A stretch of 64,000 nt of DNA from Mesostigma viride (taxonomy: Eukaryota; Streptophyta; Mesostigmatophyceae; Mesostigmatales; Mesostigmataceae). Shown here piece by piece: positions 20,839 to 31,324 of this stretch (the first letter of the stretch is position 1; each line of letters starts with the position of its first letter). The translations under genes were made by a program, and so were the position numbers. Location: the NCBI GenBank assembly GCA_009746045.1, contig RPFO01000080.1, positions 1,570,363-1,634,362 on the forward strand. Reading direction: 5' to 3'. The notes beneath the pieces were generated by a model. It ran no database searches and was not told the origin of the DNA. It saw only the letters and a list, made by a program, of their open reading frames with translations.

Positions 20839-22071
20839 AATGGGACGCGCCGGATTGGCGAGCCGAGCAGGAACCACGCCGAGGATGGCATGGTGAACGT
20901 GCGGAGTTCCAGGTGCCAACACCCGACCGGGTGTGGTGCGCGACCCTCGTTTGCGGAGCGCGGCGCCGAGAAGCCCCGGTTCTGCAAGAAGCACATCGTG
21001 GATGGCATGGTGGACGTGGTGCATCCCAGGTGCCAACACCCGCCCGGGTGTCATGCGCAACCCTCGTTTGCGGAGCGCGGCGCCAAGAAGCCCCGGTTCT
21101 GCAGCGAGCACATCGTGGATGGCATGGTGGACGTGGTGACTCCCAGGTGCGAACACCCGGAAGGGTGTGAGGCGTATGCGCGATGGGGCGACGCGGGTAA
21201 ACGCGCCGTCCACTGCGCGAAGCACAAGAAAGATACCGCCGTCCCTGAGCCGCGACAACGGTGCAAGGCGGAGGCATGCCGGGCCGTGGGCACGTACGCG
21301 GACCCGGATCATGACGAGCGCTTCTGCGACGCCCACGCAGAGGCGGGCCACTGGCGGCTGACGGGCGTGTGCGACGACTGTGGTCTACACTGGGAGTGGA
21401 GATCGGGGGTGCCCGTGGTCCTCACCCCAGCAGAGGGCAAGATCGCGGGCCAGCGACGGCCCCTTCGCAACCGCTGCGTGTACTGCGACCCCGTCGTGTT
21501 CAACAATCATCGACACCGCGAGGAGTGGAAGGTGGGCGCTGCCCTACAGAAGGTGCGCATCGCCCGGTGGACGCTGGTGCACGACCGGCGGATCCACGGC
21601 GGCGAGTGCGTGGCGAGCCGGCCCGATTTTATCATATACACGGATGGTGCCCACGTCGTCATCGTCGAGGTCGACGAGCACCAGCACCGCTCGTACGACC
21701 AGTACTGCGAGCTCGTGCGGCTGTTCAACCTCGGACAGTCGTGCGAGGGGCTGCCGCTGCTGGTCATCAGATACAACCCCCACTCGTACCGCAGCTCCGG
21801 GGGGGAACTCGTCCACGGGGGGACCGATGCCAGCGACGAGCAGCGACAGGCCGTGCTGCTGTCGTACGTGACGGCGTTGCTAGACAATTCGTACAACCCC
21901 CACGAGCGCAAACCGAAAGTGCACTGCCGAGCAGTGAAGCTTTTCTATGATGGATGGGATGACGACGCCATGACCGTGCCCACCGACGAGGGGCCCCACT
22001 GGCTGGACATCCAGCTATTCGACAGGCCCAACGAGATCGCCTGCCTGGCGGAGGCGGCGATCGAGCCGTAG
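20839..22071 (+). CDS. EsV-1-7 cysteine-repeat protein with C-terminal PD-(D/E)XK-like nuclease domain
   Basis: The open frame ends at TAG 22069-22071. The start is chosen at the acceptor TGTGTGCAG (exon from 20839), because upstream codons are satellite. A degenerate repeat (SRNHAEDGMVNV, Cys replaced by Ser) is followed by two good EsV-1-7 repeats, each C-x5-C-x16-C-x2-H ending in HIVDGMVDV, then two diverged ones (CEHPEGC...CAKH and CKAEAC...CDAH) and a CDDC pair. The C-terminal half has SRPDFIIYTDGAHVVIVEVD followed by EHQHRSYDQYCELVR, a PD...E-x-D/E arrangement of the restriction-nuclease-like fold seen in algal and large-virus proteins. EsV-1-7 proteins are zinc-binding candidates; their biochemistry is poorly known. 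The link to the exon chain at 4781-18063 is an inference. Confidence 0.8.
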   Translation, partial: NGTRRIGEPSRNHAEDGMVNVRSSRCQHPTGCGARPSFAERGAEKPRFCKKHIVDGMVDVVHPRCQHPPGCHAQPSFAERGAKKPRFCSEHIVDGMVDVVTPRCEHPEGCEAYARWGDAGKRAVHCAKHKKDTAVPEPRQRCKAEACRAVGTYADPDHDERFCDAHAEAGHWRLTGVCDDCGLHWEWRSGVPVVLTPAEGKIAGQRRPLRNRCVYCDPVVFNNHRHREEWKVGAALQKVRIARWTLVHDRRIHGGECVASRPDFIIYTDGAHVVIVEVDEHQHRSYDQYCELVRLFNLGQSCEGLPLLVIRYNPHSYRSSGGELVHGGTDASDEQRQAVLLSYVTALLDNSYNPHERKPKVHCRAVKLFYDGWDDDAMTVPTDEGPHWLDIQLFDRPNEIACLAEAAIEP

Positions 22072-22156
22072 CTGGCGCGTCGCGCATGTTGTGTTGGCCT
22101 GTCACACGCTCGTGGATGTAGACCGACCGGTTTGGTTGTGCTGAACACCGGCCTCT

Positions 22157-22161
22157 TGTAA
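22157..22161 (+). terminator. Putative polyadenylation signal TGTAA
   Basis: TGTAA, the usual green-algal poly(A) signal, occurs 86 bp after the stop codon of the EsV-1-7/nuclease gene. A five-base motif, so only suggestive. Confidence 0.35.
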
Positions 22162-22237
22162 ACCACACATGTGCCGAGATGGCTGTCCTGATGCCTGCGA
22201 AAACGCCTAAATGGAGGACGCTGGGACCGTATATTTA

Positions 22238-23470
22238 ACCAATAAATGGGCATAAATACTGCCGATAAATCGGCCGTAACTTCACAATTTTGCAACCCAG
22301 ATGCCATCCAACCTACCCATATCCAATGGCTGTCCTTGGGGGCCAACAAGCATGTCCATGAGTTGCCCTTCGGGTTGGTATATCACAACCTCGCATATAT
22401 GCAGTGTAGGCCATATATAACTGCCGACAAAGTCAGGGGGGTCAAGACGAGCGTTTTCATTTTTGGTAGAATGTGCATTTTGAATTATGTTGTAAGAGCT
22501 AGGCACCTACCACTTCAGGGATGGTAAACAATTAGTTGCTGAACAGTTTGAGCCATTGGGGTCATCATTTGGGTGGGTATACCAGCTGTTACACCCAGTA
22601 CAGCCCATAGGGGTACCGTTGGTAAAAAGCAACCAAGGGGGTAAGGGTGGGCATACTACCTACTAATACCTACTAATATGGCCCCCAACCATGCCACACA
22701 ATACATTTCCCTTCCACAATGATGGGGAAACATACTGCATCATCACACTGCCCATACATGGCACCTATGTGCAGGTGCCACCTTGTCCATGCACGTAGGT
22801 AACGTGGTACGGATACCCTATGCAAGGCATACATTCTAGGAGGCAGCCACCAACAAACTAGTGATTTTAAGCCTATTTCAGTTTGCCCTAGCAAGGATAA
22901 ACTATGCCTAAGCTGCTATGGCTTGCCAGGTGATGGCCAGCACACCTGGTGGCACATGCTGACAATGGGAAGCTACTACTCACCAGTTACGTGCTTGATG
23001 ATGCCACAGAGACCAGCCAACTGCCTCACAATCATGCAATATGTGTATGGGAAATGTATAACAAACATGTATGGAGGTATTCAAACCCATACAGCCTCTA
23101 AAACTTATCACCATCACCCTGTGGGCTGTGGCAGGTCAACTGACTGAGGGAAGCATCTAAGAAGGGTGTTTTACAAAGGGGCCAGGCCAGGGTCAAGAAA
23201 GAGCATGAATAATGCAAAAAGAATGTGCTACACAAGCTAGAACGTATGTATAAACGTCAAAAATCGATAGGAAAACGATGCTTAAGCTTTACCAGGCATG
23301 CATGGCGTTACCTTGGCCCAGGCGGTGGCCGCAAAATGGCGCATTTCGGCACACCAAAGTTGTGCAGCATGGTCGCTGGATTCGGCGATTTCTGGCCACT
23401 CTTGCACGTTTACGACTACCATGTATCGTAATAAGTACAAAGAAACCAATATATCCTTTAAAATACGCCG
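22238..23470 (+). repeat. Dispersed repeat, copy B (1.2 kb)
   Basis: Second copy of the unit at 816-2045 in the same orientation, with small indels. It starts about 165 bp after the EsV-1-7/nuclease stop codon. No coding capacity was recognised. Confidence 0.85.
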
Positions 23471-24914
23471 TAAAGGTATTGCTGTCAACGTTTCTATCGT
23501 CCGGCCTGATCGCAGTTTTTTCCAGCGAGAACGCCGCCGACACCTATCAAATGGCATTCCCGCGAATCAAAAATTGGCCTGTATCATCTTTAGGTCGTAT
23601 AAAATCAATTTCCTGAGTTTGGTCAGAAAATTCTAACGAAAACGTAAATGCCATGCGTGGGCGCATGCCGCCATGGCCAGGTCGTCGTTTTCCGGAACGC
23701 ACGTTGTAAGTACTGTCGTTTCTGAGGGTGCCCATTGCCGTCGGGTGTTGACGAGCGCCAGAGCGGGGGGGCGGGGCTGCCAGAAGAAGGCATGCACGGT
23801 CTCGAGGGGCCGGCGTCGCGCTGCATACTTTAAGGCATGGAAAGGCACCGACGCAGGCCTTCTCGATGACCGTGAACATCGCGTGTTGAACAAATTTTGT
23901 TCGGCGTGCGAGTGTCAGCCGTGTCACCAATGGACACCGCGAGATACGCCTCCTCGTTCTACATTCCGAACTGAGCCAAGCACGCCCGGCCCTAGATCCC
24001 ATAAATGCCCCCGCTACCGTTCGTGGAATGGTCCAGACCTCTGTCCGGCTTAGGCTGCCAACTGCACCCAAATTTGGCGGGAAGGCTGCCAAGCTACGTC
24101 GGGCCCGCCAATTTTACGGCAACGGCAGGGCAACGGTACAATTTTACGGTAAGCAATCTTCCGGCCCGGGTGCGGCCCGAAATGGCAGCATAAGAAAACA
24201 TGCAGCCTATCACGCGTGTACTACAGGCGGCCGAAGGACCTGGACGTTCCGTAACCTATGTACTGACTGACTGCCACTCGTGCCGCTTCTAATAGCGGCA
24301 CGAAACTCTTCTAATGCGCAATATTCCGGCAGGAAACTGGAAAGCCCGTAGCAATATGCCCGGTCCTAAATGCACCCTACGATAATTAGGGCCTCCAATA
24401 TTCTGTTGCAAGGTAACGAGGCCACTTATGCAAGCCATGACAACGTAGCACTGGTCTATTTTCCGGCCGGCCGTGCCTAAGGGGAATTTCTTTATGCGGC
24501 GTGTTAGATTTTCAGATGGGTCATTGCGTACTCGTTGGAGCCTTGCCGATGTCTCCGTTGCCTCACAAGGTCGAATCACCCACAACGACCGCACTTATGA
24601 TTGGTAGCTTTTGACCTGGATCTTATCCTAGTACCATGGGTTCACCGCCAGCGCGCATGCAATGGAACTTACGAATTTGAAAATATGCAATCCTTGAGTA
24701 ACTAGAAGCTATTAGCAAGCGGCAGTGCTGGTAGGGATTCATAACTCTCGGCGATACTAGGGCCGCGCTGTCTTACGCGCCCATCGATGGCGGCTGACGC
24801 CATTGCCTCATCGGTCACGTGAGAGTCGGTGGGTACGTAACCCTGGGACCGAAGTCCGCGTGGGAAACAGGTTTAAATCCTCGTGAATTTGGCCTACATT
24901 GCCGTACCGTAACG
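23471..24914. other. Unassigned region upstream of the GT29 gene
   Basis: No gene recognised. A local repeat CCAATTTTACGGCAACGG / ACAATTTTACGG lies near 24107-24150. The promoter of the gene at 24915 should lie at the right end. Confidence 0.4.
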
Positions 24915-26112
24915 ATGGCGGCTAGCAACATGTCGGCTTTGCTGTACGCCTTGCTGGCAAGCGTCTTGTGGGGCCAGGTTTCCGTAGCTGTGAGGCCCCT
25001 CAAGCGTTCCACTGCCGAACCGTCACGCACTTGTCTGCAAGTTGCGGACTTATGGGGCAATCTGACGAGGGCCCACCAGGGTTCGCTGTTTCAGCTGCCA
25101 CCGCGCCAGGCAAGCCGCGAAATGGCCGAATTGTACAACCGGGCCGTTTGTTTTCCGTACCAGCTGATGGATAGCCTGATCTGGCTGCGAAGCACGTCGC
25201 CCGACTGGGTCTCACCAGCTTATAGAGACGCATACCAAGCCGTGATGACAAGGGCAAGCTCAGAACATGGCAACATCGGCCCCGCAGGCCTCCGCTGCCG
25301 CTGCACCGACCCGATAACAAGTGCCCCCCAATTGTCCAGGGACACCCTGATGGCAATGCTGTACAGCATCCTGGTGGACGAGAAGGCGCTGGACCTCGCC
25401 ACCAAATCGGCCCAGCGCCTAATTGACGCCATCGGCCCGACCGGCATTGTCGTGGTGGGCAACTCGGCCGTGTTCGAGAAGTACCCTGTCCCGACGGGCC
25501 CGCTCATCGACAACTTCACGACCGTGATCCGGTTCAACACCGAGTGGATCGCCAGCAAGGCGCACCTGGTGGGCCACAAGCGCGACGTCTGGTTCGCGGG
25601 GGACTACAAGAGCGCGTGCGGGTGCCCCAACCCCCGCTGCTGCAACGCGGAGGAAACGGAGCAAATGTGGGAGCGCATCGGGCCCGCCGTGAAGATCTAC
25701 ATCGGTACTCCCCCCCGGGGCCAACAGCCCATCCCACGCGCACACACGCTTTGAGAAGGAATTTGGCATCTCGCTCGCGGCCATCACCTACTGGCTGTGG
25801 CTGCGCAGCCGCGAGAATCCCGAGATAAATTCGCCCTACCATCCGCGGGGCCGCCCGCTGCGCACGGGCTTCAAGGCGGTGCTCAAGGTGCTCATCGGCG
25901 GCGCGGTAACGCCCACCCTAGCAGGGTTTGACGTGGGCGACGCCCACATGTACACCAACTACTTTGAGGCCGTCAAGCACCCGGACTCCGAGGCCGTGTT
26001 GCGCAGGAACAGCGTGGGGCCGCAGCGGTACCACGTCGCCGAGGCGAAGATACTGGGGGACTTGCATCGCGTGGGCATGGTGCGCAACCTCATGGACCTC
26101 GTGCACGTGTGA
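24915..26112 (+). CDS. GT29 sialyltransferase-like protein, intronless, one apparent frameshift
   Basis: The start ATG at 24915 gives a signal peptide (SALLYALLASVLWGQVSVAV). The first frame carries sialylmotif L (GIVVVGNSAVF through LIDNFTTVIRFN) and CGCPNPRCCNAEE, and stops at 25752-25754. A second frame, open through 25756-26112, continues with motif S (RTGFKAVLKVLIGG, AVTPTLAGFD) and a motif-VS-like YHVAEAKIL, ending at TGA 26110-26112. The frames meet near a run of seven C at 25710-25716; one C fewer would join them. That is either an assembly error or a real lesion. GT29 enzymes transfer sialic or Kdo-like sugars in the Golgi; the algal substrate is unknown. Unlike its relative at 56522-63516 it has no introns, so it may be a retrocopy. 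Confidence 0.8.
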
Positions 26113-27288
26113 CGTGTTCTTATGAGGCTCGTGTTGTTAGCTTCACACTCTTAGGCTCATGGTGGCCAGGAGGGAGGCCGCAGGCCAGGGTTTGTGCAGG
26201 CCTAGGCCACACAGCATCCAGATAGAGAAAAGGGGCAGGGTTTGCCTTGTTGAAAGTATTTTCTCGCCATTTTCCGCTGTGGTAAATGTGTTATTTATTC
26301 ACCCTGTGGATGTTTCCTGCAAGTATCTGGGTGCGTTGACAGTGCCTGGCGGGAGAGCCACTGCCTGGCCATCCTGTCATGGTGGCAAGTGGTGTTGACA
26401 CAGCCCGCCAGCGACATCCAGAGTGCGGGTTTGTGCCGTCCTGGTGCTGCGGCGAACCACAATTGCGACTAGGTTTGGGTTCAACTTAGTCCCTGTTCTT
26501 GCAGCCGTTGCTTCTGTCCCCAGAATTCTGTTCTGTTATTGTTTAGTTTACACATAGACCGCGTCATGTGTACAGTCTATTGCGTACAGTTAGACTGCGA
26601 CTCGGTCCTGTACTAGTAAGCACGTGACTGCGTCCTGTACGGTCCAGCACAACGCTTGGGTTTCTGATGCAAAATGGATCATCCTGAAATTTGGCAGTTG
26701 TCCAATGGTTGAGTCCAGGGTGTCTGTGGTCCAATGGTAAAGCTCTGGGTGTCATATTGAGCCTCTTGGCATGTGGCAGCTGTTGTGATGATGGCATGTA
26801 CGACATGCGGTAGAAAATCACATTATCAAATCATGCACATGAATCAATTCGGAAACTTTTAGGTGCAAGCAACTTACTTGGCTCTGAATTTTTCATAAAA
26901 CACTGGTGACCTTCTAGTATAGTGGAAGCCACAAGGCCCGCACATTCAAATTACTTACTTAATTAAGTTAATTAAACACGCGCTCCCGTTAATTCGGGAG
27001 TCACGGAGCACAATAATACAGAGCTTTCCATCCCTGTTTGTTGCACACTGGTGAAGGGGGCAGAGACACCTGTCTTCCCTCATGCCCGGATGCAAGCCAC
27101 AGCTGCAATCGAAACTACTCACGAGGAGAGTCTGGCATCTCTGCGGATGCACTAATGCTGAAATATACATATGTGCGTTGTTGTCTCTTTGATATGTGCG
27201 TGGGTGACAATTAATTAATTAAATAATTAATTACTTAATTAGACTCGTGCTCCCGTTGGGGAGTCACGGAGCATTAACCCCGATGGAT
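26113..27288. other. Downstream region with AT-rich repeat tails
   Basis: No gene recognised. At 26955-27012 and 27218-27300 are TTAATTAA stretches next to GCTCCCGTTAATTCGGGAG-type hairpins, which look like 3' ends of a second LINE family; an inverted counterpart is at 28925-29015. Confidence 0.5.
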
Positions 27289-27760
27289 AGATTAATTAAT
27301 TAATAGACACGTGACTGCGTCACGTGAGCATAAGTCCTCAGTGGGAGGGGAATTAATTAATTAATTAATAGACACGTGACTGCGTCACGTGAGCATATAG
27401 CACGTGATCAGAATAAGTCCTCAGTGGGGGAACATGGGATGGAATGGATGGTGCAGTATAAGCTATCTAGGCTACCTAGTTACAGGGGTGTGGGCACGTA
27501 CTGCGGCCCGATCGCGAATCGCTATGAATGCCATACGCGGTCACACGCGGAGCCCCCACAGACTTGGGGGTGGTCTCCTTCATCACTACTTGCCATCTAT
27601 CCTTGCGTACCATCTGCCTCCATATTACAGACAAACCCGGAGGCTGCCCGGGCGTGAGCCCGTCGCGTCTAGTGTAGTAGTGTAGCACATGTCCATGCCG
27701 AGTCTATCACGAAAATTGTCCACGGGTGGCGGCCCTGCCGCGCACGGCCTGGGGCACACA
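27289..27760 (-). mobile_element. LINE family A, 5'-truncated copy
   Basis: On the minus strand this matches the 3' end of family A: the ORF2 C-terminus (TFRD..GMDMC, SVIWRQMVRKDRWQVV), then TAGATAGCTTA, CCATTCCATCCCATG, the hairpin CACGTGACGCAGTCACGTG and a TTAATTAAT tail. The tail segment is present twice (27296-27350 and 27350-27440), showing an insertion into or duplication of the tail. Confidence 0.85.
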
Positions 27761-27789
27761 GTCCTAGGTACCGGTCTAATCTATCTACA

Positions 27790-27860
27790 TCATGTACCGG
27801 CACTGAACGCAACTGGTTTTCACCTTTGCGGCGTGCCAAATCAGAAATCAGAATGTACCT
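27790..27860 (+). repeat. Fragment of a SINE-like repeat
   Basis: CGGCACTGAACGCAACTGG and TTTTCACCTTTGCGGCGTGC match the reverse complement of 29222-29270, the body of the SINE-like insertion described there. Confidence 0.6.
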
Positions 27861-27924
27861 ACAACATCTATCTAAACAACATCACTAACTACAACATCTA
27901 AACAACACGCTACCCTGGGGGAGC

Positions 27925-28700
27925 TGTCTAGCGTGCCTCCAGCGGGTTTGCACACGCGGGCGCTTCCCCACGGGGGGGGGGGCGGGCTCGTTGTCCTCTA
28001 TGACCTGGGCCCACTTGGCCTTGTCCATCATCTTCTTCCAAATCACGGAGAGGCCTAGGCCGGCCCCCCTATGTCCTCGTGGGTGACATGGCGGGGGCAT
28101 CATGTTTGGCACGATGAAACTGTATATAGACTGAAGTGTGCGGATTGATATGGTGGTGCATAGGCTGAACGAAGTAAAGGTAGCGGGTAGTATGCTGCTC
28201 AAGCCATATGTACACGGTGCTGCGAAGGCGCGCCATGCAAGTGGCTAGGCCATGCAGCAATACATCAACGTCATGCAACCCTATCAATAATTTTAAAAAA
28301 ATAATAATATTTTTTTAAATTTATTATATTTTTTTTGGCTGAACCTAGTGTAGACATTGAATCGATCCTGTCACGTTGGTGGAACGCGCATCTTGCTGTT
28401 AATGTACAGGTTCCCGTACGCCTGCCATTGGACTTTGGGCTTCTCGGGGGATTGCTTGCATGTGGCACATGAATTAAGGTGGGCGCCGCAGCTTGTGACG
28501 CTGCTGCTGCACTGGAGTCAGGTCATCATCCAGCGAGCGCGCATTCAAAGAGCAACTGGTAGAGGATAATATGGGGGGCCTAGGCCTCTCCGTGATTTGG
28601 AAAAAGATGATGGACAAGGCCAAGTGCGCCTAGGTAGAAGAGGACAATGACCCCCCCGCTGTGGGGAAGAAACGTGTTTGCACCTAGGGAAAGTATGTCC
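27925..28700. repeat. Two fragments of another LINE family in opposite orientation
   Basis: On the minus strand at about 28020-28075 and on the plus strand at about 28570-28625, both copies encode GLGLSVIWKKMMDKAK, the equivalent of the SVIWRQMVRKDRW C-terminus of family A. The stretch between them has an AT-rich segment (28285-28345). Confidence 0.6.
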
Positions 28701-29089
28701 GGAGAGACCACTAGGGGCTGGCTCCACCTAGATAGATTAGCTAGTCGGGTAGGGCTGTACGTATGCCCCCATCCATCCATTCATCCGGTGTCCACATCCA
28801 TTCATGCGGTGCCCACACCCCTGCATGTAACTAGGACCTAGATAGCTTACACCATCCATTCCATCCCATGTTCCCCTCGGCCACTGAGGACTTATGCTCA
28901 TGCATGACGCCGTACGTCCCGTGTCTATTAACTAATTAATAAATTGATCCATTCATCCATCCATCGGGGTTAATACTCCGTGTCCCATGACTCCCCGAAC
29001 GGGAGCACGTCTTTAATTCATAGTGCAGTGTCTGACATAAAACTTAAAATTAAATTAATTATATAACAGATATCTGACGATCCTGAACT

Positions 29090-29790
29090 ACGGCGCCACG
29101 ACCTGGACACTGCATGACTCAGGAGCTGGAGCAACGCCTCGACGGCAACGTCACCAAGATGCTGCGCAAGGCCCTGAACAACCCCTTTGGTTTGCACATT
29201 AGTAATGAGCATTTGTACTTTCTGATTTGGCACGCCGCAAAGGTGAAAACCATTTGCGTTCAGTGCCGACCGGTCCGCGGAAAACGCGATCTGCAAATGA
29301 ATCCGACCGGAATCGAACTGGGGACCTCTCGCACCAACTTTTGCTGACTATAGGACGGACGTCTCTGGATCCTAAGGCATCGCCAACTTACACCTACAGT
29401 CATCCTATAGGAGGATTTGTAGGCTGATTTGCCCTATGTTTCCCACATTCTTAGGCACAGGCGCCGGCCTGGGCCTAGCCGGGCACCTGGCCCGCACAGA
29501 TCAGGTAGACACATCAGATAGACTAGCTGGCACCAACTGCCCGGCAAGCCTGGGCGCGTTATGTCCTCACCTGGAGTGTGCCCCTGGCAGGCCGCGCGCG
29601 GCAGGGTCGCCACCCGTGGACTTTTCGTGATAGACTCGGCATGGACATGTGCTACCCTAGACGTGACGAGCTCACAACCGGGCAGCCTCCTGGTTTGTCT
29701 GTAACATGGAGGCACGTCGACGAAGCCACCAGCCACGAGCGGACATGGCTGACGGCGGAGCTCAGAACTTTTGCGTCTGAGCCCCAAATT
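29090..29790 (+). mobile_element. LINE family A fragment interrupted by a SINE-like insertion
   Basis: 29090-29219 encodes LEQRLDGNVTKMLRKALNN, a piece of the ORF2 C-terminus; 29408-29790 continues with GLAGHLARTDQVDTSDRLAG and TFRDRLGMDMC in the same order as the copy at 33920. A 190 bp insertion separates the halves. Confidence 0.75.
29220..29407 (-). mobile_element. tRNA-derived SINE-like insertion
   Basis: It interrupts a LINE copy at GCATTTGTAC (left) and GGATTTGTAG (right), a roughly 10 bp target duplication. On the minus strand it has GTTGGTGCGAGAGG and GTTCGATTCC, the latter a good pol III B-box; the A-box is weak. The body matches 27790-27860. Called SINE-like because of the B-box, size and target duplication; no complete tRNA fold is seen. 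Confidence 0.5.
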
Positions 29791-29875
29791 CAGTCAGGCT
29801 ACTTGCATCAGATGCGTCTTTTCAAGACGCATCTGCTAGTATAATCGGTTACGGCTGTAACGCAGTATTTTGCAA

Positions 29876-31324
29876 ATGCCACCAAAACGCAGCCTTGACA
29901 AACATTTTTTGAGCTGTCGTCGGCATTCCCCGACAGCAGCACGTGCGACATCAACTCCTGCGGACGCCAACCTTTTTGCGCTGATCGAAGCTCTCCCCCC
30001 CGGTCTGCCTCCCTCGACGCAGTGCTCTACGCCAAATTCGTCGCCCATTCCCAAGAAAACCCGAACTTCCCATACCAAATGGGACGTCCGCCGCTTCGGC
30101 GCCGGCCAGCGGGATTTTTGCATCTTGGAAATCTTTACGCTCACGAAGGAACAATGTGACGATGTTATCAAGTTCCTGGCCCGCCATGACGAACTTTTCC
30201 TGCCTACCCCTGGCGACAAGGTCACCAAGCCCGCCTGGGAATGGCTGCTTCAAGAACCGGAGGCGTACTTGAAGGCAGTCATCATGTGCAGCTACCTGCG
30301 CTGCGACGCCCACGACATCACCCAGATTGGCTACGCTGGCCTCAGGAGCCTCCTGCATGAGCGCAGACGGGCAGCCACAGCAGCTGCAGCATCCCCGCAG
30401 AGCAGCACCTCCCCCAGCACGGACTCCATCCGAGCTGCAGTGGCGGAGCAGCTGGCGCCGATGGCTGAGCAGCTCGCCGCCCTGAACGCGCCTGACGGCC
30501 CACTCAACACTCTCTCGGCCAAGGTCAACAACATTGAAGCCAGAGTCGCCCTTAAGCTCCAGCCTCAGTTTACTGCTACGCAAGAGCACATTGCCACCAA
30601 AGTTTCCGAGGCCACAGCCACTGTGACCACCCGCCTTAACCAGGTGGAAGGCCGAGTCGGCCAAGGCACCGTGAAACTTGAGGCAGTTGCTGCCAAGGTA
30701 GACGCCCTGGCCACGCAGGTCCCCGAGATCGCCGAGCGAACGGCCACCATCGCCGCCCAACCTGCTGGTAGGGCTAGCGATGACCCCTCGACTCGCGCCT
30801 CCTGGGCGGACCTGCTCAAGAGCCAGGCATCCTCTACCACGACCGCCATCACCACCAAGCTCCAGGAGCTGGAAGACACGCGCCGCGAGGCCGCTGACCG
30901 CGACCGTCGCCGCTGCCGGGTCATCCTCAGGCGCTTCGACATGCTGCCGGAGGAGACCCCAGACTCTCTTCTCGACGAGCTGAAGAAACAGCTCTTGGCG
31001 CGCATGCAGCTGCCAGGTGCGATACTGCAGGGCGCCTACCGCCTGCCCCATCCACGGGCCAAGGCTGGGCCCCCTCCAGTGGTCCTCACCTTCAGCGACA
31101 TCACAGCCCGAGTTCGGTTCCTCTCTCGCCGCAAGAAGCTGGTGGACACCTCCTGGTCGCTTGACGACGACCTGACGCCAGCCCAGCAGCAGCAACGCCG
31201 CGATCAGTGGCCCGACTACATCCGCCACAAGACCAACCCCGAGAAGCCCCAAGTGTACTGGCGGGGCGGGGACCTCTATGTCAACAAGAAACTGTGGAAG
31301 CCCCCCCGGGCTTCCCCGGGATAG
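29876..31324 (+). CDS. LINE ORF1 protein (RNA-binding, coiled coil)
   Basis: 482 codons from ATG 29876 to TAG 31322-31324, intact. The N-terminus (about residues 60-165) is a globular Cys/His-containing region (HTKWDVRRFGAGQRDFCILE, SYLRCDAHD). Residues of about 180-330 are Ala/Gln/Thr-rich with heptads (VAEQLAPMAEQLAALNAP), a likely coiled coil. The C-terminal part has RRCRVILRRFDMLPEE, then VVLTFSDITARVRFLSRRKKL and YWRGGDLYVNKKLW, the RRM plus C-terminal domain pattern of L1-type ORF1 proteins. Such proteins trimerise, bind the element RNA and act as nucleic acid chaperones. The reading frame is much better kept than ORF2. Confidence 0.8.
   Translation: MPPKRSLDKHFLSCRRHSPTAARATSTPADANLFALIEALPPGLPPSTQCSTPNSSPIPKKTRTSHTKWDVRRFGAGQRDFCILEIFTLTKEQCDDVIKFLARHDELFLPTPGDKVTKPAWEWLLQEPEAYLKAVIMCSYLRCDAHDITQIGYAGLRSLLHERRRAATAAAASPQSSTSPSTDSIRAAVAEQLAPMAEQLAALNAPDGPLNTLSAKVNNIEARVALKLQPQFTATQEHIATKVSEATATVTTRLNQVEGRVGQGTVKLEAVAAKVDALATQVPEIAERTATIAAQPAGRASDDPSTRASWADLLKSQASSTTTAITTKLQELEDTRREAADRDRRRCRVILRRFDMLPEETPDSLLDELKKQLLARMQLPGAILQGAYRLPHPRAKAGPPPVVLTFSDITARVRFLSRRKKLVDTSWSLDDDLTPAQQQQRRDQWPDYIRHKTNPEKPQVYWRGGDLYVNKKLWKPPRASPG

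Noticed and set aside
25705-25755. A 51 bp GT-AG intron to explain the frame change in the GT29 gene
   Set aside because: 51 is a multiple of three and would not change the frame; a single-base indel in the seven-C run explains it better.
26690-26770. tRNA-like stretch (TGGTCCAATGGTAAAGC)
   Set aside because: Matches an A-box, but no downstream B-box or cloverleaf could be drawn.
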